NCBI GenBank assembly: GCA_910589055.1
Contig: CAJURN010000006.1
Location: 77,248-111,128 of the forward strand
DNA length: 33,881 nt
Direction of reading: 5' to 3'
Source: an uncultured Muribaculaceae bacterium
GTDB taxonomy: Bacteria > Bacteroidota > Bacteroidia > Bacteroidales > Muribaculaceae
The notes under the pieces were generated by a model. The model was given only the letters and a program-made list of their open reading frames with translations, did not search any database and was not told where the DNA came from. Made by a program: the position numbers and the translations under genes. Shown here piece by piece: positions 23,170 through 32,068 of the stretch (position 1 is the stretch's first letter; each line of letters begins with the position of its first letter).

Positions 23170-24351
23170 TTATTCCCACTTGTTCAGACGGGCGAGGACT
23201 TGGGCGCGGCGGTATTCGAGGTCGAGGAAGGAGAGTTTGCTTTCCGTGTACCAGTTCATTTCGTTGAGGTATTCGAACACGGTGATCTGCCCCCCGGCAA
23301 ATGATTTTGAAAGTAGGGTGGGGTAGTCGTTGCCTAAAATATCGTCGTATTCGCGGATGCGTTCGGTGAGTTTGCGGGCGAGTGCATGGTCGCTCACGGT
23401 TTCCGATTGTATGGTGAGCCGTGTTGCCGCCGATTCGTCGGCGAAAGCCTTCAAGGTTTCCGAAGCTGCATCCACCGCATTTTTACGCGACCATACGGGT
23501 AGTGTCATCGCAGCTGTGAAGCCGTTGAAGTGTTCGCTCCCTTCCTTTTCGTGGACGTAGCCCAGCGTGAAGCCCGGCAGGCGCCCGAGCTTCTGTACCT
23601 TCAGGCTTGCCTCTGCCGCCTCACGGGCGCTTTCTCCATAGGACAGCCGCATGTCGCGTGAAGTGAATATTTCAGTGTACTCCTGCTCGGAAAGAAATTT
23701 TTCGGAAGGATATTCCTTGACCGAGGACAAGTCGATATACTTGCCGCCGTTGAGGGCTATCAGCGATGCGCGCAAGCGGTCGAGTTCGCTCTCGGCGTCG
23801 TCAATCCGCAGTTGAGCCGAATATCTGTCGTGACGGGCTTTGCGGAGCATCAGCACGGTTGCCTCGCCGTGTTCAAAGGCGCGCGACAGAAATGTCGTGA
23901 CGCTGTCGAGGTTGGTGTAGACCTCCCTGAGCATGGCGAGTTGACGGCGGAGGTTCACGACGTCGATGAGCGTGAGCTTCACTTGCAGACGCGCATCGGC
24001 CACTGCTGCAAGATATTCTTTCTCAAGCATGGCTTTCTTTAGTTGAATCTCCTTGCGGCGTGCGCCGTAAAGTCCGGGCCAGTCGAAAGATTGGGTCACG
24101 GATATGCCCCAACGGTTTCCGGCATCCTTGCGCCCCCACTTGTAGTCGAAATCAACTTCCGGGTCGGGGAGCATGTTTTCGGCCCGTGATGCTGATATTT
24201 CCGCTGCGGCGCGGGCACGTACAGCGCTCACGGCAGGGTCGTTTTCGACAATCCTGTCAATTATGCTGTCAAAACTGTCCCCGCCTCGGGCTGTACCGGG
24301 CATCAGCGCCGCCACAGCTGTAATGAGCAGGATGATATATGGTGTTTTCAT
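23170..24351 (-). CDS. TolC-family outer-membrane efflux protein (CusC/CzcC-like)
   Basis: 393 residues with a signal peptide (MKTPYIILLITAVAALMPG). Long amphipathic helices (for example 85-175 and 215-260) and two related halves are typical of the TolC fold; SVTQSFDWPGLYGARR is the recurrent first-half signature of metal-efflux members. It provides the outer-membrane exit duct for the RND pump. No lipobox Cys is visible, unlike CusC. Its ATG overlaps the pump stop by ATGA (24348-24351), so it is the third gene of the operon. Confidence 0.88.
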   Translation of the reverse strand: MKTPYIILLITAVAALMPGTARGGDSFDSIIDRIVENDPAVSAVRARAAAEISASRAENMLPDPEVDFDYKWGRKDAGNRWGISVTQSFDWPGLYGARRKEIQLKKAMLEKEYLAAVADARLQVKLTLIDVVNLRRQLAMLREVYTNLDSVTTFLSRAFEHGEATVLMLRKARHDRYSAQLRIDDAESELDRLRASLIALNGGKYIDLSSVKEYPSEKFLSEQEYTEIFTSRDMRLSYGESAREAAEASLKVQKLGRLPGFTLGYVHEKEGSEHFNGFTAAMTLPVWSRKNAVDAASETLKAFADESAATRLTIQSETVSDHALARKLTERIREYDDILGNDYPTLLSKSFAGGQITVFEYLNEMNWYTESKLSFLDLEYRRAQVLARLNKWE

Positions 24352-27300
24352 TTCTTCGAACGGTTTTGGATAATTTGGTAAAGAGCAGGCACGACAAAGA
24401 TGTTGAGCGCGGTGGATGTCACCAGTCCTCCGAGAATCACGAGTGCCATCGGGGCCTGGATTTCATTTCCCGGCTCGTCGCCGTTGATTGCGATCGGCAC
24501 CAGAGCGAGAGCCGAAGTAAGAGCTGTCATTACGATTGGAAGCAGTCGGTCGGCCGAACCGTACATGATTCTCTCTTTCAGCGGCATGCCTTCGGCTTCA
24601 AGATGGTTGTAGCGCGTTATAAGCAGCATGCCGTTGCGGGTGGATATACCCATGAGCGATATGAAACCAATGATTGCCGGGATGTTGAGGTCGTCGCCGC
24701 AGATAGCGAGAATCATCACTCCGCCAATAAGTGCCAGAGGCATGTTTACAAGGATTACAAGAGCCTGACTCAGGCGCTTGAATTCGGCGTAGAGAAGCAT
24801 GAAAATCACTAACAGAGCGCCTAAAGATGTCCACAGGAGCGTGCGCGAGGCGCTTTCCTCGCTCTCGAACTGACCGCCGTAGCTCACGTAATATCCTTCG
24901 GGCATCTGTACTGATTCAGCAATGCGTGTCCGGATTTCATCGACTGCGCCACGCAGGTCGCGGCCATCGACGTTGGCCGATATTACAAGGCGGCGCTTCA
25001 CGTTCTCGCGGTTGACGGTATTGGGTCCGGTGGTGGAACTGATGTCGGCTATTGTACCGAGGGTGACAGGGCCGGCAGGAGTGTCTACCGCGAGCCGTCG
25101 GATGTCCTCGATGCTCGAGCGGTGATCTTCGTCGGCGATGAGGGTGACGTCGTAGGAGAAGCCGCCTTCATATACCTGCGACACTTTCTCTCCTGCAAGC
25201 GCAACGGCTATCACGCGGTTGAAATCCTGCATCTTCACGCCATATTGGGCAAGCATCCTGCGGTTGGGGCGTATCACGATTTCCGGACGTTCCACCTGCT
25301 GCTCGATGTTGGCATCGACGATTCCGTCAATATCCTTGACTACGGAGTGGATGTTCTTGCCTATTGCAAAAAGGGTGTTGAGGTCGCTGCCGAACACTTT
25401 TATTGCAATCTGCGACTGTGTGCCCGAAAGCATGGCGTCGATTCGGTGCGATATCGGTTGACCTATCTCCACCGACACTCCCGGAATTTCGGAGAGTCGG
25501 GAGCGCAGGTCACGGGCTATTTCGTTGCGGGTGCGTCCTCCGCTTTCAAGAACGTATGGCGCCTCGATTTCCGAAGCGTTTGCCCCGAACGAATGTTCGT
25601 CGAGTTCGGCACGTCCTGTCTTTCGGCCAACGGTTACAACCTCGGGAGTCTCGAGGATGATTCTCTCGGCCTCGCGCCCGATTTTGTCGCTCTCTTCAAG
25701 AGATATTCCCGGAAGTGCGGACACATTGATTGTGAACGAGCCTTCGTTGAACGACGGCAGGAATCCGCGACCGAGGGTGAAAATCAGTACGCATGCGCCT
25801 GCGAACAGAACTCCGGTGGCGCCAAACAGCACCTTCTTGTGGCTCAGTGCACGACCGAGGGCGGAGGTGTATGCTTTTTTAAGCCACACGGTAAGTTTCG
25901 GTTCGCGTGAAAGCGTCTCGTTTTCTTTCCGGTTGCCCAATAGGAAGCTGCAAAGCACCGGAGTTACGGTAAGTGCCACGACCGTTGAAGCTCCCAAAGC
26001 TACGATGAAGGCCACTCCAAGCGGTTTGAGCATGCGACCCTCGATTCCGGTGAGGAAAAACAGCGGAACGAAGGCTGCAACGATAATGAGCGTGGAGTTG
26101 AAGATGGGCATGCGCACCTCGGCTGATGCGTGGAAAATCACGTCGAGAGTGCTCTTGCGTTCGGCAGGCGGAAGGTTACGGTTCATCCTCAGTCGCTTGT
26201 ACACATTCTCGACATCTACTATGGCGTCATCCACAAGGCATCCTATCGCGATTGCTATGCCGCCGAGACTCATTGTGTTGATGGTGATTCCGAGAGCATG
26301 GAGCACCAGCACGGTAACGATAATCGAAAGCGGAAGCGCCACAACGGAAATTACGGTGGTGCGGATGTTCATCAGGAAGATGAAAAGAATGATAATCACG
26401 AACAGTGCGCCTTCGAACAGAGCTTCGCCGAGGTTCGACACGGAGGCGTCGATGAAGTCGCTCTGGCGGAATATCTGCGAATTGACATGCACGTCCGACG
26501 GGAGTGATGGCGCTATGGCCGCGAGTTCATCGTCAATTGCCTCCGTGAGTCCGAGAGTGCCCTTTGCGGGTTGTTTCGTGACGGTCATGATAACGGCGGG
26601 CTTCATGTCCACAGATGCAAGTCCGAGCAAGGGCTTACGTCCGCCAACGCTGATTTCGGCAATGTCGGCAAGTGTGACTATGTCGCCGGGACTTGTGCCG
26701 CCGCGCACCACGGCCGCGCCAATTTCGTCAAGGTCGGATGTGTTCACCGCTCCCTTGACGATGTATTCATTTCCGAAGTCGTAGATGATACCTCCGGCAG
26801 AGTTGTCGTTGACGCCCTGCGCGGCTTCCATCACTTCGGAAAGTGACACGCCCAGGCGCTGCATCTTCTCAGGATTGAAGCGTATCTGGAACTCGGGAGC
26901 CTCCCCGCCAATGACGCTCACCTGCGACACTCCGCCCATGGCGAGAAGACGCGGAGCAATCACTTTGTCGGCAATGCGGCGCAACTCGATCAGGGAAGTG
27001 CTGTCGGCTGTAAGGCCTATTATCATTGTCTCTCCGAGAATCGACGACTGCGGTCCCATTACAGGCTTAGAAACGTTGTCGGGAAGTTGGTCGGCAACGT
27101 TATCGAGACGTTCGGCCACAATCTGGCGTGCGAGATAAATGTCGGTGTCCCAGTCGAACTCAACCCATACCACCGAGAAACCTGTTGTGGAGCTTGAGCG
27201 CACGCGGCGCACTCCCGTGGCGCCGTTCATTGCCGTCTCGACGGGGTAAGTGACGACAGTCTCTATTTCTTCCGGAGCCAGTCCGGGAGCCTCGGTCATC

Positions 27301-27446
27301 ACCACAACCGTGGGTGCGTTGAGGTCGGGGAAAATATCCACGTCCATACGCATGAGTGTCAGGCATCCGGCCACAAGAACCAGAACCGACAGCGCCACAA
27401 CGACAAGACGGTTGTCGAGCGACGCCTTGATAATCTTGTTCAGCAT
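24348..27446 (-). CDS. Heavy-metal efflux RND pump (CzcA/CusA family)
   Basis: 1032 residues from ATG 27446 (MLNKIIKASLDNR). Inner-membrane proton-driven transporter with 12 predicted membrane segments and two large periplasmic loops. HME-RND signatures: DVDIFPDLNAP near the first loop, YPVETAMNGATGV, DTDIYLARQIV, and the fourth membrane helix GCLVDDAIVDVENV with the acidic proton-relay residues. The last quarter carries GVMILAICGDDLNIPAIIGF and LMGISTRNGMLLI. Whether it exports Cu/Ag or Co/Zn/Cd is not decidable by eye. The longer frame to 27509 overlaps the adaptor gene and is rejected. Confidence 0.95.
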   Translation of the reverse strand: MLNKIIKASLDNRLVVVALSVLVLVAGCLTLMRMDVDIFPDLNAPTVVVMTEAPGLAPEEIETVVTYPVETAMNGATGVRRVRSSSTTGFSVVWVEFDWDTDIYLARQIVAERLDNVADQLPDNVSKPVMGPQSSILGETMIIGLTADSTSLIELRRIADKVIAPRLLAMGGVSQVSVIGGEAPEFQIRFNPEKMQRLGVSLSEVMEAAQGVNDNSAGGIIYDFGNEYIVKGAVNTSDLDEIGAAVVRGGTSPGDIVTLADIAEISVGGRKPLLGLASVDMKPAVIMTVTKQPAKGTLGLTEAIDDELAAIAPSLPSDVHVNSQIFRQSDFIDASVSNLGEALFEGALFVIIILFIFLMNIRTTVISVVALPLSIIVTVLVLHALGITINTMSLGGIAIAIGCLVDDAIVDVENVYKRLRMNRNLPPAERKSTLDVIFHASAEVRMPIFNSTLIIVAAFVPLFFLTGIEGRMLKPLGVAFIVALGASTVVALTVTPVLCSFLLGNRKENETLSREPKLTVWLKKAYTSALGRALSHKKVLFGATGVLFAGACVLIFTLGRGFLPSFNEGSFTINVSALPGISLEESDKIGREAERIILETPEVVTVGRKTGRAELDEHSFGANASEIEAPYVLESGGRTRNEIARDLRSRLSEIPGVSVEIGQPISHRIDAMLSGTQSQIAIKVFGSDLNTLFAIGKNIHSVVKDIDGIVDANIEQQVERPEIVIRPNRRMLAQYGVKMQDFNRVIAVALAGEKVSQVYEGGFSYDVTLIADEDHRSSIEDIRRLAVDTPAGPVTLGTIADISSTTGPNTVNRENVKRRLVISANVDGRDLRGAVDEIRTRIAESVQMPEGYYVSYGGQFESEESASRTLLWTSLGALLVIFMLLYAEFKRLSQALVILVNMPLALIGGVMILAICGDDLNIPAIIGFISLMGISTRNGMLLITRYNHLEAEGMPLKERIMYGSADRLLPIVMTALTSALALVPIAINGDEPGNEIQAPMALVILGGLVTSTALNIFVVPALYQIIQNRSKK

Positions 27447-27459
27447 ATCTGTGTCCGGT

Positions 27460-28653
27460 TTAGTGGTTGTGGGAATGGCCTTCGGGCGCAACGGCAGCAC
27501 CTTCGGCAAGACGTACGGTCACGGCACCTTCGGTAACAATTACTTGCCCCGATGACAGACCTGAGACTATTTCCACCGATTGTCCGTCGGTATTGCCGGT
27601 GACAACGGGGAGCTTGCGGTAGCAATCGTCGTCAAGTTTTTCATACACGAAGAAATTTCCCTGCTGCTCGGAAAGTGCTGTGCGGGGAACGGATATGACC
27701 CCCTGGCGCGATGCACCAGTGAGGTAGGCGTCGAAACTGCTCTCGGGGAGTATGCGTCCGTCGTTCACCACGGTGAAATATACGGGTATATATGCTCCGG
27801 TGCTACCGGTCGGTGCCACTGAGGTGTTTCCGGTGCATTTGCCGCCGAGTTCGGCGATGTCGACAGTCTCATCAGCATCCATATAGGGGAAGTGGAGACG
27901 TGCGCCTGAGATGGAGGAAATCTCGCGGAAAAACTTCTGCGGTACGTCGATTCTCAGTGTCAGGCTCCGGCCTTTCGATATGCTTGCGATGGGCGTACCG
28001 GCTTCCACATATTGTCCTTGAGCCACATCAATGGATGTGACGATGCCGCTCACCGGTGCGGTGGCACGGCCCGACAGGGCTGTGGCGCTCACGGCGGCCT
28101 TTGCCTGCTCGTAGGCAGCCAGGGCTGCGTTATAGTCGGAAGCTGTGACGAGCTTTTCGGCGTAGAGAGGTTTGAGCCGGTCGAGCTCGCGTTTGGCGGC
28201 TTCGAGGGCTGCACGTGCGGCCACATCAGGGTTGCCGCCGGAAGTTTTTCCGGCCTCAACAGTAGCGATCACAGCTCCGGCATGCACCTGTGCTCCGGCA
28301 CTTACAGATGCCGGGAAATGTACTATTCCGGAGGTGGGGGCGGCCACTACTGCGGCGTCTGTCGCTCCGGCAAGCACCCGGCCTGTTGCGCGGATACCGT
28401 CGGAGAATCCTCCGGGGCGCAATGTGTCGGCCTTGACACCGAAGCGTTCGGCTTCCGCTGCGTGGAGCATGATTATGCCGGAGCCTTCTCCTTCTTCATG
28501 GGAATCGTTGCCATGTATGTGGCCTTCAGGATGATTGTGATTGTGTCCGGCGTGGCTCAGTTCGTCGGGAGAGCTTTTGGAGCATCCTGACAGCATGATA
28601 CAGGCCGTGGTAAAAAATCCTGTTGCAAGGGTGATAAAGAATTTTTTAGTCAT
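27460..28653 (-). CDS. RND efflux periplasmic adaptor, His-rich lipoprotein (CusB/CzcB-like)
   Basis: 397 residues. Lipoprotein signal with lipobox LSGC (Cys24), so it is membrane-anchored in the periplasm. A His-rich segment follows (His at 34, 37, 39, 41, 45, 47, 52) and the C-terminus ends GHSHNH; both probably bind the exported cation. The body has the adaptor order: biotinyl-lipoyl halves (AAPTSGIVHF and RATAPVSGIVTS), helical hairpin (about 140-190), beta-barrel, and membrane-proximal domain (LSSGQVIVTEGA). It bridges the pump and channel encoded just downstream; the pump ATG lies 13 nt after its stop. Confidence 0.92.
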   Translation of the reverse strand: MTKKFFITLATGFFTTACIMLSGCSKSSPDELSHAGHNHNHPEGHIHGNDSHEEGEGSGIIMLHAAEAERFGVKADTLRPGGFSDGIRATGRVLAGATDAAVVAAPTSGIVHFPASVSAGAQVHAGAVIATVEAGKTSGGNPDVAARAALEAAKRELDRLKPLYAEKLVTASDYNAALAAYEQAKAAVSATALSGRATAPVSGIVTSIDVAQGQYVEAGTPIASISKGRSLTLRIDVPQKFFREISSISGARLHFPYMDADETVDIAELGGKCTGNTSVAPTGSTGAYIPVYFTVVNDGRILPESSFDAYLTGASRQGVISVPRTALSEQQGNFFVYEKLDDDCYRKLPVVTGNTDGQSVEIVSGLSSGQVIVTEGAVTVRLAEGAAVAPEGHSHNH

Positions 28654-28692
28654 CTTGAATTGATAGATTTATTGGGAAAACAATTTGTGATG

Positions 28693-28700
28693 CAAAGGTA
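28693..28700 (-). promoter_or_regulatory. Candidate -7 box of the efflux operon
   Basis: TACCTTTG on the minus strand, exact TAnnTTTG match, 39 nt before the adaptor ATG (28653). No TTTG at the standard spacing, which could mean activator dependence. It suggests the efflux operon has a start separate from the His/Cys-rich gene. Confidence 0.6.
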
Positions 28701-28772
28701 TGTGTATGCTCCGGAAGTGGCATTACATAATTTTGCATGTCAATTATAAAATTCGGTGGGAAATCTATGATA

Positions 28773-28802
28773 CCTTGACACCGGAAACGGAGAGTGTCAA
28801 GG
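28773..28802 (-). terminator. Inverted repeat after the His/Cys-rich gene
   Basis: Perfect 9-bp arms CCTTGACAC (28773-28781) and GTGTCAAGG (28794-28802), 12-nt loop, 9 nt past the stop at 28812. The minus-strand 3' flank is only weakly T-rich, so it may be a poor terminator, an attenuator or an operator for the efflux operon. Confidence 0.45.
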
Positions 28803-28811
28803 CTGTTCAAT

Positions 28812-29234
28812 TCAAGATTGCGGAGGACCGCGGAGTCCGGCCGCGACTACGAAGCCGGAAGAAAAATCAATTGTGCATGGAGGGAAATATATCCCTACGG
28901 AACTTAAATCAGGCTCCCGGATAAGCCGGTAGCTGATAAATTCGCAAAGAAACCACGGCAGGTTAAACGTCGGCACCGAGGCCTGAAAGCAGACATCACG
29001 TGTGTCGAAATCGCTCAGGTGCAGCCCGCATCCATCGTTGGCGGCCTCGTGGCCGGTGGTGCCGGAAGGGGTCTCGTCACATCTGTGGCCGAGACAGAAT
29101 CCTTCGTATGAATGATGATGTACGGAGCAGAAATTGTGGTGGTGATGGTGGCCGTACTGTACATAGATGGCCGACATCATCACAAATGATGTCAGCAGAG
29201 CCAGTAGGATTGTTGTGAAATTTCTGCGTGCCAT
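28812..29234 (-). CDS. Exported small His/Cys-rich protein, probable metal binding
   Basis: 140 residues from ATG 29234 (MARRNFTTIL). An N-terminal hydrophobic segment (about 8-24) is a signal peptide or anchor. The mature part is packed with potential ligands: HHHHH at 29-33, Cys36, His39-41, Cys47, His50, Cys52, His62, Cys69, His72, Cys82. The C-terminal half (85-140) is mostly uncharged and has no recognised domain. It lies upstream of, and on the same strand as, the metal RND operon, so a role as periplasmic metal sponge, sensor or chaperone for that pump is a reasonable inference. I do not recognise a characterised family. A -10-like TATCTTCG (29249-29256, minus) is one base off consensus. 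Confidence 0.75.
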   Translation of the reverse strand: MARRNFTTILLALLTSFVMMSAIYVQYGHHHHHNFCSVHHHSYEGFCLGHRCDETPSGTTGHEAANDGCGLHLSDFDTRDVCFQASVPTFNLPWFLCEFISYRLIREPDLSSVGIYFPPCTIDFSSGFVVAAGLRGPPQS

Positions 29235-29299
29235 GATAATCGCTTGCGAAGATACGAAAAAAAGATGGCACAAGCATCCGCTTTAGAAGAAAAAAATGC

Positions 29300-29307
29300 T
29301 ATCTTTG
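29300..29307 (+). promoter_or_regulatory. Candidate -7 box of ftsE-like gene
   Basis: TATCTTTG followed by CGCA, exact TAnnTTTG match, 32 nt before the ATG at 29340. No TTTG at the usual spacing. Confidence 0.6.
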
Positions 29308-29339
29308 CGCAAAAACCGCTAACCCGTGATTATTTCCAT

Positions 29340-30026
29340 ATGTCAGAAAGTGAATCCAGCATAATTGAATACCGCGGAGTGGAGCTTCACCGCCACGAGC
29401 ATGTCGTGCTCAAGGATGTGGATTTCTCCATTGCCCCCGGGGAATTTGTGTATCTTGTAGGCAAGGTGGGCAGTGGCAAGACGTCCTTGCTGAAATCGCT
29501 GTACGCCGAGGTGCCGGTATTTGCCGGGCAGGCCCGTATCTTTGATTACGACCTGTGTAACATCCGCAAGCGTGACATTCCGACCTTGCGGCGTAAGGTC
29601 GGAATCGTGTTTCAGGATTTCCAGCTTCTGACCGACCGCACCGTGTATGCCAATCTGGAGTTTGTGCTCGATGCGACCGGATGGAAAGACCGTGATGCCA
29701 AGGAGGAGCGCATCGACAAGGTGCTCCGTCAGGTTGGAATGGTGACGAAAGCCTACAAGATGCCTCACGAGCTGTCGGGCGGCGAGCAGCAGCGCATAGT
29801 CATAGCCCGCGCCCTGCTCAATGAGCCCCAGCTTATCGTGGCCGACGAACCCACAGGCAATCTTGACCCTGAGACGGGTGAGCAAATCATGGGCCATCTC
29901 TACGGTATAGCGCGCAGCGGAGCCGCAGCGGTGATTGTAGCCACCCACAACCTCAACATGCTCGACCGTTTTCCGGCACGTGCTGTCATGTGCGAGAACA
30001 AGCATCTTGTCGAGCGCAAGGAATAA
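29340..30026 (+). CDS. ftsE: FtsE-like ABC transporter ATP-binding protein
   Basis: 228 residues from ATG 29340. Walker A GKVGSGKTS (41-49), Q-loop FQDFQLL, signature LSGGEQQ (145-151), Walker B LIVADEP (165-171), switch His in VATHN. Length and FQDFQLLTDRTVYANLEF, followed by TGNLDP, fit FtsE, the ATPase of FtsEX that controls septal peptidoglycan hydrolysis. No ftsX is beside it, so the assignment rests on sequence; LolD- or MacB-type ATPases are the main alternatives. The open frame reaches 29244, but that part spans the promoter. Confidence 0.85.
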   Translation: MSESESSIIEYRGVELHRHEHVVLKDVDFSIAPGEFVYLVGKVGSGKTSLLKSLYAEVPVFAGQARIFDYDLCNIRKRDIPTLRRKVGIVFQDFQLLTDRTVYANLEFVLDATGWKDRDAKEERIDKVLRQVGMVTKAYKMPHELSGGEQQRIVIARALLNEPQLIVADEPTGNLDPETGEQIMGHLYGIARSGAAAVIVATHNLNMLDRFPARAVMCENKHLVERKE

Positions 30027-30033
30027 ATTTTTT

Positions 30034-30064
30034 ATTGCCGACCGGAAATAAATTGCTACCTTTG
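30034..30064 (+). promoter_or_regulatory. Promoter of DUF3127 gene
   Basis: ATTG (30034-30037), 19-nt spacer, TACCTTTG (30057-30064). The -7 box is exact; the -33 element lacks one T. Leader about 47 nt to the ATG at 30117; this may also drive proS. Confidence 0.68.
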
Positions 30065-30116
30065 TAGTTCAAACCGAAAAAGTATTAATCATTACCACAA
30101 TAAATAATCCAACTCA

Positions 30117-30497
30117 ATGGAAATCAAAGGCAAAATCATTCAGGCTCTTCCGGAAGTGTCGGGCGTGTCCAAATCCGGCAATCCCTGGAAAAAGAAAGAA
30201 TACATCCTCGAAACAATCGACGGCGCTTTCCCCCGCAAGGTGCATTTCACCTGCTTCGGTGACAACGCCGACAAAATCGTTCTCTCCGTCGGTCAGACCG
30301 CAACCGTGAGCTTCGACATCGAATCCCGCGAATTCAACGGCCGCTGGTACACCGACATCCGCGCATGGAAAGCCGAGGTTGAGCAGCCCGTCGCAGCCGC
30401 ACCCCAGGCTCAGGCAACTCCCTTCCAGGGTGGTGCAGCCGTTCCTCCTCCCCCTGTTGTAGCGAACCCCTCCGACGAAGAAGAATTTCCTTTCTAA
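30117..30497 (+). CDS. DUF3127 protein, OB-fold-like, with SSB-type acidic tail
   Basis: 126 residues. Residues 1-90 match the DUF3127 family found in Bacteroidota (GKIIQALPEVSGVSKSGNPWKK, then VHFTCFGDNADKI and RWYTDIRAWK), thought to be OB-fold and SSB-like. It is followed by a Pro/Ala/Gln-rich linker and the C-terminus DEEEFPF. SSB proteins end in DDDIPF-type tips that recruit repair and replication partners, so this protein may bind single-stranded nucleic acid and recruit partners; that is inference. proS starts 13 nt downstream, so the two are probably cotranscribed. Confidence 0.85.
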   Translation: MEIKGKIIQALPEVSGVSKSGNPWKKKEYILETIDGAFPRKVHFTCFGDNADKIVLSVGQTATVSFDIESREFNGRWYTDIRAWKAEVEQPVAAAPQAQATPFQGGAAVPPPPVVANPSDEEEFPF

Positions 30498-30509
30498 TAA
30501 ATAACCGAC

Positions 30510-31991
30510 ATGGCAATCGAACTTAAGAATCTCACAAAGCGCAGCGAAAACTACTCGCAGTGGTACAACGAGCTTGTGGTGAAGGCCGATCTCGCCGAAC
30601 AGTCGGCCGTGCGCGGCTGTATGGTAATCAAACCTTACGGCTACGCCATCTGGGAGAAGATGCAGCAGACCCTTGACCGCATGTTCAAGGAAACCGGTGT
30701 GCAGAACGCCTACTTCCCCCTGCTTATCCCGAAATCATATCTCTGCCGCGAGGCCGAACACGTTGAAGGCTTCGCTAAGGAATGTGCCGTAGTGACTCAC
30801 TACCGCCTCAAAAACGACCCCGAAGGAAAGGGTGTGGTGGTTGACCCCGAGGCTCGCCTTGAGGAAGAACTTATCATCCGGCCTACTTCCGAGACAATCA
30901 TCTGGGGCACTTACAAGAACTGGATTCATTCCTACCGCGACCTGCCCGTGCTTTGCAACCAGTGGGCAAACGTGATGCGTTGGGAAATGCGTACGCGCAT
31001 GTTCCTCCGCACTGCTGAATTCCTTTGGCAGGAAGGCCACTGCGCCCATGCTACCGCCGAGGAATCGGAAGCTCGCACGGTACAGATGATTAATCTTTAC
31101 GCCGAATTTGCCGAGAAGTACATGGCAATGCCCGTAATCAAGGGTGTGAAGACCGCGAACGAACGCTTCGCCGGAGCTTTGAACACCTACACCATCGAGG
31201 CGATGATGCAGGACGGAAAGGCTCTCCAGTCGGGTACATCCCACAACCTCGGACAGAATTTCGCAAAGGCTTTCGATGTGACTTTCGCCAACAAGGACAA
31301 CAAGCCCGAATACGTATGGGCCAACTCCTGGGGCGTGTCCACCCGTCTTATGGGTGCGCTCATCATGACCCACTCCGACGACAACGGCCTTGTGCTTCCT
31401 CCTCATCTGGCTCCTATACAGGTTGTGATTATTCCAATCTCCAAGAACGCCGAGCAGCTTGCCGCCATCACCGACAAGGTGCTTCCCATCATCGAGCGTC
31501 TGCGTGAGCTCGGAATTTCCGTGAAGTACGATGATGCAGATAACAAGCGTCCCGGATTCAAATTCGCCGATTATGAGCTCAAGGGTGTGCCCGTACGTCT
31601 TGTGCTCGGTGCCCGCGACCTCGAAAACGGTACTGTTGAGGTTATGCGCCGCGACACCCTCGAGAAAGAAACCGCTCCCCTTGCCGGAATCGCCGACTAT
31701 GTCAATACTCTCCTTGAAGAAATTCAGCAGAATATCTACAACAAGGCTCTCAAGACCCGCGAGGAAAAGACTTATGTGTGCGACTCCTACGAGGAATTCA
31801 AGGAAAAAATCGAAGACGGAGGTTTCTTCCTCTGCCATTGGGACGGCACAACCGAGACCGAAGAACGCATCAAGGACGAGACAAAGGCTACAATACGCTG
31901 TATTCCTCTTGACGGCGACGACACCCCGGGTGTCTGCATGGTGACAGGCAAGCCTTCGGCCCGCCGCGTAATCATTGCACGAAATTATTAA
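30510..31991 (+). CDS. proS: Proline--tRNA ligase
   Basis: 493 residues, class II synthetase of the shorter archaeal/eukaryote-like ProS type, without the INS editing domain of E. coli-type enzymes. Motifs: FPLLIPKS (69-76), RPTSE (124-128), motif 2 RTAEFLWQEGH (167-177), motif 3 region GALIMTHSDDNGLVLPP, anticodon-binding domain from about 305 (IQVVIIPI). The C-terminal segment (GGFFLCHWDG... GVCMVTGKPS) is the extra domain of this type, here with few Cys. A terminator follows. Start MAIELKNLTKRSENYSQWYN is canonical. Confidence 0.96.
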   Translation: MAIELKNLTKRSENYSQWYNELVVKADLAEQSAVRGCMVIKPYGYAIWEKMQQTLDRMFKETGVQNAYFPLLIPKSYLCREAEHVEGFAKECAVVTHYRLKNDPEGKGVVVDPEARLEEELIIRPTSETIIWGTYKNWIHSYRDLPVLCNQWANVMRWEMRTRMFLRTAEFLWQEGHCAHATAEESEARTVQMINLYAEFAEKYMAMPVIKGVKTANERFAGALNTYTIEAMMQDGKALQSGTSHNLGQNFAKAFDVTFANKDNKPEYVWANSWGVSTRLMGALIMTHSDDNGLVLPPHLAPIQVVIIPISKNAEQLAAITDKVLPIIERLRELGISVKYDDADNKRPGFKFADYELKGVPVRLVLGARDLENGTVEVMRRDTLEKETAPLAGIADYVNTLLEEIQQNIYNKALKTREEKTYVCDSYEEFKEKIEDGGFFLCHWDGTTETEERIKDETKATIRCIPLDGDDTPGVCMVTGKPSARRVIIARNY

Positions 31992-32006
31992 TACATCCAA
32001 TATATG

Positions 32007-32048
32007 AGACCGCGGACTCAGGCTGTCAAACCTGTCCGCGGTCTTTCT
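32007..32048 (+). terminator. Intrinsic terminator of proS
   Basis: Perfect 11-bp stem AGACCGCGGAC (32007-32017) with GTCCGCGGTCT (32034-32044), an inner AGG/CCT pair, and a short T-rich tail (TTTCTTA). It lies 15 nt after the proS stop. Confidence 0.85.
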
Positions 32049-32068
32049 TACCCTCTTTCTCTACAACC

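Noticed and set aside
25525..26784. 419-residue frame antisense to the RND pump
   Set aside because: Ser/Arg/Thr-rich shadow of a conserved coding region.
28700..28924. 74-residue plus-strand frame after a TAATTTTG box at 28728-28735
   Set aside because: The box is a good match, but the frame overlaps the 3' end of the His/Cys-rich gene and has no similarity I recognise; a small RNA cannot be excluded.
30735..32000. 421-residue frame antisense to proS
   Set aside because: Shadow frame opposite a conserved synthetase; no start signal or domain.
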